DNA of 64,000 nt, from the NCBI GenBank assembly GCA_017307855.1, contig JAFKGD010000008.1, forward strand, positions 1 through 64,000, read 5' to 3'. Each line of letters opens with the position of its first letter. The stretch's first letter is position 1. This document shows, in pieces, positions 53,420-64,000 of the stretch. The translations under genes were made by a program, and so were the position numbers. The stretch comes from Burkholderiales bacterium. Its GTDB lineage: Bacteria; Pseudomonadota; Gammaproteobacteria; Burkholderiales; Burkholderiaceae_C. The notes under the pieces are model-generated. The model did no database searches and was not told where the DNA came from. It saw nothing but the letters and a program-made list of their open reading frames with translations.

Positions 53420-54391
53420 ATGCAACGCCGACTCTGGCTCGCCCTCGCGGGCACTGTTGCCGCCGTCGCCACAAGCGGCGCGTTCGCCCAGGCTTATCCC
53501 AACAAGGTCGTGAAGCTGCAGGTGCCGTTCGCGCCCGGTGGCACCACCGACATCGTGGCCCGCGTGATTTCCGAGCCGCTGGGCAAGGCCATCGGCCAGT
53601 CGGTCATCGTCGAGAACAAGGGCGGTGGCGGCGGCGTGGTGGGTGCCATGGAAACCGTGCGCGCCGCGCCGGACGGCTACTTCCTGGGCGTGGCCACTGT
53701 TTCCACGACGGCCACCAATCCGGCCATCAACCCGGCCATCCAGTACAACCCGACGACCGACTTCACCCCGATCATCAACATCGCGGCCACGCCCAACGTG
53801 ATCGCGGTGAACCCCAACTTCCCCGCCAAGGACTACGCGGCCTTCCTGGCGGAGCTCAAGAAGAGCCCGGGCAAGTACTCGTATGGCTCGTCGGGCACGG
53901 GCGGCATCGGCCACCTGCAGATGGAACTGTGGAAGAGCCTGACGGGTACCTTCGTCACGCACATCCCGTACCGTGGCGCGGGCCCCGCCCTCAACGACGT
54001 GGTGGCCGGCCAGGTGCCGATCGTCTTCGACAACCTGCCCTCGGCCCTGCCGTTCATCCAGAGCGGCCGCCTGGTGGCCATCGCCGTGGCCGCGCCGCAG
54101 CGCCTGACCGTGCTGCCCAACGTGCCCACCTTCAAGGAAGTGGGCCTGGAGCCCGTGAACCGCATGGCCTACTACGGCATCCTCGGCCCCAAGGGCCTGC
54201 CCAAGGAAGTCGTCGACAAGATCAGCGCCGGCACGCTCGAGGCGCTGAAAGACCCGGCCGTGCGCGAGCGCATCGAGAAGACCGGTTCGCTCGTCGTGGG
54301 CAACACGCCCGAACAGTTCGCAGCGCAGATCAAGGCTGAGTTCGACGTGTACAAGCAGGTGGTGGCCAAGCAGAAGCTCAAGCTGGAATGA
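53420..54391 (+). CDS. Bug/TctC family periplasmic substrate-binding protein
   Basis: 323 residues with a signal peptide (RRLWLALAGTVAAVATSGAFAQ) and AAGGAGAG before the ATG. Family motifs are VPFAPGGTTDIVARVISEPL, VIVENKGGGGGVVG and HIPYRGAGPALNDVVAGQVPIVFDNL. It stands alone: a strong terminator follows it and the gene upstream is divergent, so it is likely a separately expressed uptake receptor. The 155-nt gap before it (53265-53419) holds its promoter. Confidence 0.9.
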   Translation: MQRRLWLALAGTVAAVATSGAFAQAYPNKVVKLQVPFAPGGTTDIVARVISEPLGKAIGQSVIVENKGGGGGVVGAMETVRAAPDGYFLGVATVSTTATNPAINPAIQYNPTTDFTPIINIAATPNVIAVNPNFPAKDYAAFLAELKKSPGKYSYGSSGTGGIGHLQMELWKSLTGTFVTHIPYRGAGPALNDVVAGQVPIVFDNLPSALPFIQSGRLVAIAVAAPQRLTVLPNVPTFKEVGLEPVNRMAYYGILGPKGLPKEVVDKISAGTLEALKDPAVRERIEKTGSLVVGNTPEQFAAQIKAEFDVYKQVVAKQKLKLE

Positions 54392-54445
54392 GCCTGAGCC
54401 GCTGAATCCGATGGCCCGCTTGCCGGGCCGGAGCCAGCCGACCGG

Positions 54446-54479
54446 GGCCGTGCGGTGCAGACCGCGCGGCCTTTTCGTT
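54446..54479 (+). terminator. Intrinsic terminator after the Bug gene
   Basis: An 11-bp stem (GGCCGTGCGGT pairing with ACCGCGCGGCC through one T-G wobble, loop GCAG) spans 54446-54471 and is followed by TTTTCGTTT. Both a strong stem and a T run are present. It lies 55 nt after the stop codon and 32 nt before xerD. Confidence 0.87.
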
Positions 54480-54510
54480 TGCGACGTGGTTTTTTGCTAT
54501 CGTCGCCGCC

Positions 54511-55407
54511 ATGTTGCCCGCCAGCCAGGATGCCATCGACGCCTTCATCGACGCGCTGTGGCTGGAAGAGGGGCTCTCGCGCAACACCCTGGCCGCCTAC
54601 CGCCGCGACCTCTCGCTGTACGCCGGATGGCTGCAGGCCCAGGGCGGCCGGGCTCTCGACGACACGCGCGAGGCCGACCTGCACGGCTACTTCGCCGCAC
54701 GCCATGGCCAGACGCGTGCCACCACGGCCAACCGCCGGCTCACCGTGCTCAAGCGCTACTTCCGGTGGGCGCTGCGCGAGCGGCGCCTTGCTGCCGATCC
54801 CACGCTGCGCCTGCAGGCCGCGCGCCAGCCGCTGCGCGTGCCCAAGACGCTCACCGAGGCGCAGGTCGATGCGCTGCTGGCCGCGCCCGACGCCGGCACG
54901 CCGCTGGGCCTGCGCGACCGCGCGATGCTGGAGCTGATCTACGCCTCGGGCCTGCGCGTGAGCGAGCTGGTGGGCCTGAAGCTGTTCCACCTAGGCATGA
55001 ACGAGGGCGTGCTGCGTGTCACGGGCAAGGGCGACAAGGAGCGCCTGGTGCCTTTCGGCGAAGTGGCGCGCGACTGGATCGGGCGCTATCTGGCCGAGGC
55101 GCGCGGTGCCATCCTCGGCGGCCAGCAGAGCGACGACGTGTTCGTGACGGCGCGCGGCGCGGGCATGACGCGCGCCATGTTCTGGGTGGTGGTGAAGAAG
55201 AGCGCGCAGCGCGCCGGCATCACCGCGCCACTGTCGCCGCACACCTTGCGCCATGCCTTCGCCACCCATCTGCTCAACCATGGTGCCGACCTGCGCGCCG
55301 TGCAGATGCTGCTGGGTCATGCCGACATCTCCACGACCACGATCTACACGCACGTGGCGCGCGAGCGGCTGCGCCAGTTGCACGCGAAGCATCACCCGCG
55401 CGGTTGA
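54511..55407 (+). CDS. xerD: Tyrosine recombinase XerD
   Basis: 298 residues, exactly the size of E. coli XerD. All catalytic residues are at the E. coli positions or one off: R149, K173 (VTGKGDKERLVPFG), H244 and R247 (HTLRHAFATHLL), H270 (LLGHADISTT) and Y279 (IYTHV). It resolves chromosome dimers at dif with XerC under FtsK control. It is transcribed alone after a terminator; the GntR- or phage-type neighbours of an integrated element are absent, so it is not an island integrase. Confidence 0.95.
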   Translation: MLPASQDAIDAFIDALWLEEGLSRNTLAAYRRDLSLYAGWLQAQGGRALDDTREADLHGYFAARHGQTRATTANRRLTVLKRYFRWALRERRLAADPTLRLQAARQPLRVPKTLTEAQVDALLAAPDAGTPLGLRDRAMLELIYASGLRVSELVGLKLFHLGMNEGVLRVTGKGDKERLVPFGEVARDWIGRYLAEARGAILGGQQSDDVFVTARGAGMTRAMFWVVVKKSAQRAGITAPLSPHTLRHAFATHLLNHGADLRAVQMLLGHADISTTTIYTHVARERLRQLHAKHHPRG

Positions 55408-55416
55408 GGCGGGGCC

Positions 55417-56223
55417 TCAGCCCGCGGCCAGCCAGTCGATCTCGGCCTGGCTGAAACCGGCACGCCGCCGGGCCTCTGCATTGAATGGCGGTTTCAGGCG
55501 CGGCGCCTCGTAGCGCCGGGCGAGGTCGGCATAGTGCGCCACCGGATCGGCGATGCCCGCGCGCTGGCACAGCCACGCATACCAGTGATTGCCGATGGCG
55601 ACGTGGCCCACTTCATCCCGCAGGATGATGTCGAGGATGTCGACTGCCGCGAGCGCCGCTGGCGTGCCGACCTTGCGCAGCCGTGCCTGGATCAGCGGCG
55701 AGGCGTCGAGCCCGCGCGCCTCCAGCGTGCGTGGCACCAGTGCCATGCGCGCGACGATGTCGTCCGAGGTTTTCTGGCACATGCCCCACAGGCCGTCATG
55801 TGCGGGGAAGTCGCCGTAGGCGTGGCCCAGGTCGCGCAGGTGGCCGTGGAGCAGGCCGAAATGAAAAGCCTCTTCGCGTGCCACGCGCAGCCAGTCGAGA
55901 TAGAACGCCCGCGGCATTCCGTCGAAGCGCCAGACGGCATCGAGCGCCAGGTTGATGGCATTGAACTCGATATGGCAGATGGCGTGGATCAGGCCCGCGT
56001 AGCCGGGCGCGGTGAAGGGCGAGCGCTGCGGAACATCCTTGGGCGCCACCAGCAGCGGGCGCGCCGGCCGCCCGGGCAGGCCTGGCGGCTCGGCCAGCGG
56101 CCCGTCGGCGATGGTGGCGATGGCAGCGTCGTCGGGCTGCGCCCACGGCTCGGCCATCACCGCCGCCTTGTGCAGCGGATCGGTGATGCACAAGACCTCC
56201 AGCGCACGGGTTCTCAACTCCAT
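55417..56223 (-). CDS. DUF455 ferritin-like protein
   Basis: 268 residues from the ATG at 56223. Ferritin-like iron ligands can be placed in [33 protein letters not shown] and [20 protein letters not shown], giving the E...ExxH...DExxH pattern of a carboxylate-bridged metal site. Family members are conserved but uncharacterised; some resemble tRNA-hydroxylase MiaE. The frame goes on to 56799 only as a shadow of the divergent gene. The two starts are 33 nt apart. Confidence 0.87.
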   Translation of the reverse strand: MELRTRALEVLCITDPLHKAAVMAEPWAQPDDAAIATIADGPLAEPPGLPGRPARPLLVAPKDVPQRSPFTAPGYAGLIHAICHIEFNAINLALDAVWRFDGMPRAFYLDWLRVAREEAFHFGLLHGHLRDLGHAYGDFPAHDGLWGMCQKTSDDIVARMALVPRTLEARGLDASPLIQARLRKVGTPAALAAVDILDIILRDEVGHVAIGNHWYAWLCQRAGIADPVAHYADLARRYEAPRLKPPFNAEARRRAGFSQAEIDWLAAG

Positions 56224-56256
56224 CCCTACAATTCTATTTTTCCCACGGAGACAGGC

Positions 56257-56781
56257 ATGGCGGTGTACGAACTGGACGGAATCCGGCCCCGGTTGGCCGG
56301 GAGCACCTGGGTGGCCGACAACGCTCAGGTCATCGGCGACGTGGAGATGGGCGAGGCCGCCAGCGTCTGGTTCGGTGCCGTGATCCGCGGCGATACCGAA
56401 ACCATCCGCATCGGTGCCCGCACGAACGTTCAGGATCTCTCGATGCTGCACGCCGACCACGGCTTCCCGCTCACGCTGGGCGAAGGCGTCACGGTGGGCC
56501 ATCAGGTGACGTTGCACGGTTGTACGGTGGGCGACAACTCGCTCATCGGCATCCAGGCGGTGGTCTTGAATGGTGCGCGCATCGGCCGCAACTGCATCGT
56601 GGGCGCGGGCAGTGTGGTGACGGAGGGCAAGGAGTTTCCGGACAACTCGCTCATCCTCGGCGCGCCCGCCAAAGTCGTGCGCACGCTGGACGAGGCCACG
56701 GCGCAGAAGCTGAGGCAGAGTGCCCAGCATTACGTGGACAACGCCGCGCGCTTCGCGCAAGGCCTCGGCCGCATCGCCTGA
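56257..56781 (+). CDS. Gamma carbonic anhydrase family protein
   Basis: 174 residues forming a left-handed beta helix of hexapeptide repeats ([47 protein letters not shown]). Three His at [13 protein letters not shown] match the zinc sites, as in YrdA/CaiE-type proteins. CGGAGACAGGC precedes the ATG. Whether it hydrates CO2 is unproven for this subgroup. It may be the first gene before hslO, 98 nt downstream, though a hairpin separates them. Confidence 0.9.
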   Translation: MAVYELDGIRPRLAGSTWVADNAQVIGDVEMGEAASVWFGAVIRGDTETIRIGARTNVQDLSMLHADHGFPLTLGEGVTVGHQVTLHGCTVGDNSLIGIQAVVLNGARIGRNCIVGAGSVVTEGKEFPDNSLILGAPAKVVRTLDEATAQKLRQSAQHYVDNAARFAQGLGRIA

Positions 56782-56808
56782 GGACGTGACCGGTCCCATG
56801 CCCTGCGG

Positions 56809-56834
56809 GGCGGGCCATCGTCGGTCGGCCCGCC
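56809..56834 (+). other. Inverted repeat before hslO
   Basis: GGCGGGCC (56809-56816) and GGCCCGCC (56827-56834) form an 8-bp GC stem with a 10-nt loop, but no T run follows. It could weaken transcription from the carbonic anhydrase gene or fold in the hslO leader. Confidence 0.5.
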
Positions 56835-56879
56835 GAAGGCAGCACGCGGGCGTGCGGCCCTGTTTATTGGACGAGCATC

Positions 56880-57851
56880 TTGAGCAACAACGAACTGCAC
56901 AAATTCATCTTCGACGGCCTGCCGGTGCGTGGCACGCTGGTGCGCCTCTCTGGCGCCTGGCAGGAGATCCTCGCGCGCCGCGCGGCCAACACCGAGACAG
57001 GCGCCTGGCCCGAGCCCGTGCGCGATCTGCTGGGCCAGATGGCCGCGGCCGGCGCGCTCATGCAGTCGAGCATCAAGTTCAACGGCGCGCTGGTGCTGCA
57101 GGTGTTCGGCGATGGTCCGGTCAAGCTCGCGGTGGTCGAGGTACAGCCCGACCTGGCGCTGCGTGCCACCGCCAAGGTGATGGGCGACGTGGCGGACGGC
57201 ATGTCCCTCAGCGCCATGGTCAACCTGAACAACAAGGGCCGCTGCGCCATCACGCTCGACCCCAAGGACCGGCAGCCTGGCCAGCAACCCTACCAGGGCG
57301 TGGTGCCGCTCTTCGGCGATCAGGGCGAGAAGCTCGAGCAGATCAGCGATGTGCTGCAACATTACATGCTGCAGAGCGAGCAGCTCGACACCACGCTGGT
57401 GCTGGCCGCCGATGGCCAGGTGGCGGCGGGGCTGCTGATCCAGCGCATGCCGGTGGAAGGCGAGGGCAACCTGGCAGGCCGATCCAGCGAGGACGAGATC
57501 GGCCTCAACGAGCACTACAACCGCATCGCCACGCTGGCGGCCAGCCTCAAGCGCGAGGAACTGCTCACGCTCGATGCCGACACCATCCTGCGCCGTCTGT
57601 TCTGGGAAGAGCAGATCACGCGCTTCGAACCGCTGCAGCCCCGCTTTGCCTGCACTTGCAGCGCCGAGCGCGTGAGCGGCATGCTGCGCGGCTTGGGTGC
57701 CGACGAGGCCGAAAGCATCATCGCCGAGCGCGGCGCGATCGAAGTGGGATGCGACTTCTGCGGGCAGCAGTACCGTTTCGATGCCGTCGATGCGGCGCGC
57801 CTGTTCCTGGCGCCGGGTGACCAGCCGCCGGGCAGCGCCAGCGTTCAGTGA
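56880..57851 (+). CDS. hslO: Redox-regulated chaperone Hsp33
   Basis: 323 residues from a TTG at 56880 (LSNNELHKFIFDGLPVRGTLVRL follows at once). The N-terminal domain is typical, and the C-terminal zinc redox switch is complete: CTC and CDFC separated as in CxC-x27-CxxC. On oxidation zinc is lost and the chaperone protects unfolded proteins in the cytoplasm. The start has no ATG alternative near the conserved N-terminus. Confidence 0.93.
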   Translation: MSNNELHKFIFDGLPVRGTLVRLSGAWQEILARRAANTETGAWPEPVRDLLGQMAAAGALMQSSIKFNGALVLQVFGDGPVKLAVVEVQPDLALRATAKVMGDVADGMSLSAMVNLNNKGRCAITLDPKDRQPGQQPYQGVVPLFGDQGEKLEQISDVLQHYMLQSEQLDTTLVLAADGQVAAGLLIQRMPVEGEGNLAGRSSEDEIGLNEHYNRIATLAASLKREELLTLDADTILRRLFWEEQITRFEPLQPRFACTCSAERVSGMLRGLGADEAESIIAERGAIEVGCDFCGQQYRFDAVDAARLFLAPGDQPPGSASVQ

Positions 57852-57861
57852 CGGGCCAGTC

Positions 57862-58344
57862 CTAGCCGCGAGCGGCCGGCTCGACGGCCGCGCCGTCGTC
57901 CATGCGCACGAGCCGGCGGAACAGCTGGTGCTCGCAGGCCGGATCGGAGCATTTGTCGCACGACCAGGCCCACGGGCGGGCCGCCACTGCGCTGGCGGTA
58001 CGCAGCCGAAGCGCCCGCAGTGCATGGGACAGGCGCTGGCTGTCGTCCGCCGCATGAATGACATGGAAAGCCACGCCGCGGTGCGCCAGCGATTCGCGCA
58101 ACCCGGCATCGGCGAGTTCGTGCGCGCTTCGTATCGCCAGGTCGGCTTCGAGGGGGTCGGGAGCGAGCAGCAGGCAGACCGTCGGCGCCGTCTTCGGCGG
58201 CAGGCCGTCGATGCCGGTCGAGGCCAGGACATCGATGCCGTTCTCGGTCGCCAGCGCGCTGGCCAGACGGCGTACGGCCGCCGGCGAGGCGCCAAGCACC
58301 CACACGACTCGGCGCCCGACCGGAGGGGCCGCGGTCGCGCTCAC
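57862..58344 (-). CDS. Hypothetical protein with a C-terminal Cys/His motif, coupled to ftsB
   Basis: 160 residues from a GTG at 58344 that overlaps the ftsB stop by 4 nt (GTGA). I do not recognise the family. The first 90 residues look like a small alpha/beta fold (RRVVWVLGASPAAVRRLASALA; TVCLLLAPDPLEADLAIRSA), and the C-terminus has C129-x2-C132-x4-C137-x-H139 (WSCDKCSDPACEHQLFRRL), which may bind a metal. There is no signal or membrane segment. The overlap with ftsB argues for a real gene in the eno-ftsB unit. Confidence 0.7.
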   Translation of the reverse strand: MSATAAPPVGRRVVWVLGASPAAVRRLASALATENGIDVLASTGIDGLPPKTAPTVCLLLAPDPLEADLAIRSAHELADAGLRESLAHRGVAFHVIHAADDSQRLSHALRALRLRTASAVAARPWAWSCDKCSDPACEHQLFRRLVRMDDGAAVEPAARG

Positions 58345-58616
58345 TTCACGATCTGCACGAAGATTTCGTTGGGCTTGACCATGCCGAGCTCGAAGCGGGC
58401 CTTTTCCTCGACCATCTCCAGCCCTTCCTGCAGGTCGCGCACCTCGGCCGCCAGACGCTCGTTGGCCAGTTGAGCCTGGTCGTTGGCGTCGCGCTGCACG
58501 GCCAGCCGCTGCGACATCTGCGCCACGTTGGGCACGCTGCCGCGGCCGAACCACAGCTGCGCATGCAGCACCGCCAGCAGCGCGATCAGCACGAGGGGAA
58601 CGACGCGCGAGCCCAT
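58341..58616 (-). CDS. ftsB: Cell division protein FtsB
   Basis: 91 residues from the ATG at 58616. One membrane segment (VVPLVLIALLAVLHAQLWF) is followed by a coiled coil (QMSQRLAVQRDANDQAQLANERLAAEVRDLQEG) and the family end block EEKARFELGMVKPNEIFVQ. FtsB joins FtsL and FtsQ at the septum and activates FtsWI. It follows eno by 47 nt, the usual order. Confidence 0.93.
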   Translation of the reverse strand: MGSRVVPLVLIALLAVLHAQLWFGRGSVPNVAQMSQRLAVQRDANDQAQLANERLAAEVRDLQEGLEMVEEKARFELGMVKPNEIFVQIVK

Positions 58617-58663
58617 GGACTGGATGAGGCGTGTGGCGAAGGTGTCGGAGGGCCTGCGTCGGG

Positions 58664-60854
<2,191 letters not shown>

Positions 60855-60885
60855 GAGAGCGTCGGTGTGCGGTTGCTTGAATGTC

Positions 60886-62613
<1,728 letters not shown>

Positions 62614-62620
62614 TTATAGG

Positions 62621-62754
62621 CTCCCCCCCATGGCGGCCTGCGGCCGCCTCCCCCTCAAGGGGGCGCAACCAGCGGCCCGGCGGAGCCGGTTCCGCGGTTG
62701 CTCTGGCCTTGGAGCGTGGCTCGCGCAGGCGGCGCCCCCCGGGCTCGGGGGATG
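62621..62754. repeat. G/C-rich multi-hairpin intergenic repeat
   Basis: The divergent pyrG-coaBC gap holds a string of short inverted repeats: GGCGGCC-TGC-GGCCGCC (62631-62647), CCCCC-TCAA-GGGGG (62649-62662), CCGGC-GGA-GCCGG (62676-62688) and a CCCCCCGGG/CGGGGG end near 62745. This pattern is familiar to me from intergenic repeats of Comamonadaceae. A partial look-alike is at 46540-46582. The rest of the 203-nt gap (62572-62774) must contain both promoters. Confidence 0.6.
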
Positions 62755-62774
62755 GTTCACTTACCATTGCGGCC

Positions 62775-64000
62775 ATGAACGACCTCGCCGGCAAACACAT
62801 CCTCCTGGGCCTGACGGGCGGCGTCGCCTGCTACAAGGCGGCCGAGCTCTGCCGTGCCTTCGTCAAGGAGGGTGCCACGGTGCAGGTGGTGATGACCGAG
62901 GCGGCCTGCCAGTTCATCACGCCGGTGACGATGCAGGCGCTGTCGGGCCGGCCGGTGTACGTGTCGCAGTGGGACGCGCGCGAGCCCAACAACATGCCGC
63001 ACATCAACCTCACGCGCGGGGCCGATGCCATCGTGCTGGCGCCATGCAGTGCCGACTTCATCGCACGGCTCGTGCAGGGCCGGTCCGACGAGCTGCTGAG
63101 CCTGCTGTGCCTGGCCCGCCCCATGGGCAGCGTGCCGCTGCTGGTGGCGCCCGCCATGAACCGCGAGATGTGGGCCCACCCGGCCACACAGCGCAACCTC
63201 GCGCAACTGGCGGCCGACGGAGCCACCGTGCTGGGCGTGGGCAGCGGCTTCCAGGCCTGCGGCGAGACGGGTGACGGACGCATGCTGGAGCCCGACCAGT
63301 TGCTGCACGACGTGATCGCGCAGTTCCAGCCCAGGTCGCTCGGTGGACAGCGTGTGCTGGTCACGGCCGGTCCCACCTTCGAGGCGATCGATCCCATCAG
63401 AGGCATCACCAACCATTCGTCCGGCAAGATGGGTTTCGCCATCGCGCGTGCTGCGCATGAGGCCGGTGCCGAGGTCACGCTGGTGGCGGGCCCGGTATCG
63501 CTGCCCACGCCGCGCGGCGTGAAGCGGGTCGATGTGCAGTCGGCGCGCGACATGCTGGCGGCCTGCACGCGGCTGGCCGAAGGCGCCGACGTGTTCGTGG
63601 CCACGGCAGCCGTTGCCGACTGGCGGCCCGCCACGGCCAGCGAGCAGAAGATCAAGAAGGACGGCAGCGGCCAGGCGCCGGTGATCGCCTTCGCCGAAAA
63701 CCCCGACATCCTCGCCACGCTGGCGCAGGGCGAGCGCGCGAAGTCCGGCGATCTGTTCTGTGTGGGCTTCGCGGCCGAAAGCCACGACCTCGCCAACCAT
63801 GCGCGTGCCAAGCGCGAACGCAAGGGCATCCCGCTGCTGGTGGGCAACATCGGCCCGCTGGCGTTCGGGCAGGACGACAACGCCCTGCTGCTGGTCGATG
63901 CCCACGGCGAGCGCGAGTTGCCGCGCGCGCCCAAGCTCGATCTCGCGCGCCAGCTGGTGCGCGAGATTGCCCATCGATTGCCCCGGAATGGCAGTACCTC
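62775..64000 (+). CDS. coaBC: Bifunctional phosphopantothenoylcysteine decarboxylase/ligase, N-terminal part (runs off the window)
   Basis: 408 residues are visible from the ATG at 62775, with no stop before the window end, so the protein is nearly complete (usual length about 400-420). CoaC part: LLGLTGGVACYKAAELCRAF, the catalytic His in MPHINLTRGAD, PAMNREMWAHPATQRNL and the Cys loop FQACGETGDGRMLEP. CoaB part: VLVTAGPTFEAIDPIRGITNHSSGKMG and FVATAAVADWRP. It makes 4'-phosphopantetheine for coenzyme A. It diverges from pyrG. Confidence 0.95.
   Translation, partial: MNDLAGKHILLGLTGGVACYKAAELCRAFVKEGATVQVVMTEAACQFITPVTMQALSGRPVYVSQWDAREPNNMPHINLTRGADAIVLAPCSADFIARLVQGRSDELLSLLCLARPMGSVPLLVAPAMNREMWAHPATQRNLAQLAADGATVLGVGSGFQACGETGDGRMLEPDQLLHDVIAQFQPRSLGGQRVLVTAGPTFEAIDPIRGITNHSSGKMGFAIARAAHEAGAEVTLVAGPVSLPTPRGVKRVDVQSARDMLAACTRLAEGADVFVATAAVADWRPATASEQKIKKDGSGQAPVIAFAENPDILATLAQGERAKSGDLFCVGFAAESHDLANHARAKRERKGIPLLVGNIGPLAFGQDDNALLLVDAHGERELPRAPKLDLARQLVREIAHRLPRNGST

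Noticed and set aside
54511-55407. XerD considered as an integrase of a mobile element
   Set aside because: Catalytic residues fall at the housekeeping XerD positions, and there are no attachment repeats, tRNA or phage genes nearby.

Overview
The window is high-GC, densely coded DNA from a betaproteobacterium of the order Burkholderiales. The evidence is the number of Bug-type (TctC family) periplasmic binding proteins (six), the recC-recB-recD gene order, the pyrG-kdsA-eno-ftsB block, and a G/C-rich hairpin repeat (62621-62754) of a kind I associate with Comamonadaceae. The family assignment is inference; the order is well supported. I found no rRNA, tRNA, CRISPR array or insertion sequence.

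Layout. (1) 1-6814, minus strand: a tightly packed run reading Bug protein, aldo/keto reductase, dienelactone-hydrolase-like protein, a UGSC-family redox protein, a thioredoxin-reductase paralogue, a second Bug protein and the start of trxB, with a divergent LysR regulator at 6959. (2) 7889-9677: a TauE/SafE permease and a divergent LysR regulator. (3) 9741-19242: recCBD as one coupled operon. (4) 19334-22174: a FadR-type GntR regulator, a terminator, a palindromic operator and a Bug-DUF1028 gene pair. (5) 22186-25773, minus: flavin monooxygenase, rhodanese and Bug protein. (6) 25992-31713, minus: a CoA-thioester module (two MaoC-like dehydratases, Bug protein, class III CoA-transferase, OB-fold protein, SCP2-type thiolase, AraC regulator) facing a divergent IclR gene across a palindromic site. 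(7) 32620-39921: folA, thyA, an FAD-linked oxidase, DUF2069, YihY, mutL and DedA. (8) 40033-49355: a small lipoprotein, then an apparent island with a GpdQ-like phosphodiesterase, eutB, eutC and a HAD phosphatase on the minus strand, facing a Ugp-like ABC importer and a DeoR regulator on the plus strand. (9) 49374-64000: amiC, tsaE, queG, an AEC carrier, a Bug protein, xerD, a DUF455 protein, gamma carbonic anhydrase, hslO, ftsB, eno, kdsA, pyrG and the start of coaBC.

The most interesting system is region 8. Its genes fit a route for scavenging phospholipid head groups: a Ugp-like importer would bring in a glycerophosphodiester, the GpdQ-like enzyme would release ethanolamine and glycerol 3-phosphate, and EutBC would split ethanolamine to acetaldehyde and ammonia. 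The locus lies between amiC and mutL, which are usually neighbours, so it looks inserted. The UGSC/thioredoxin-reductase operon (region 1) and the thiolase/OB-fold/MaoC module (region 6) are the next most unusual.
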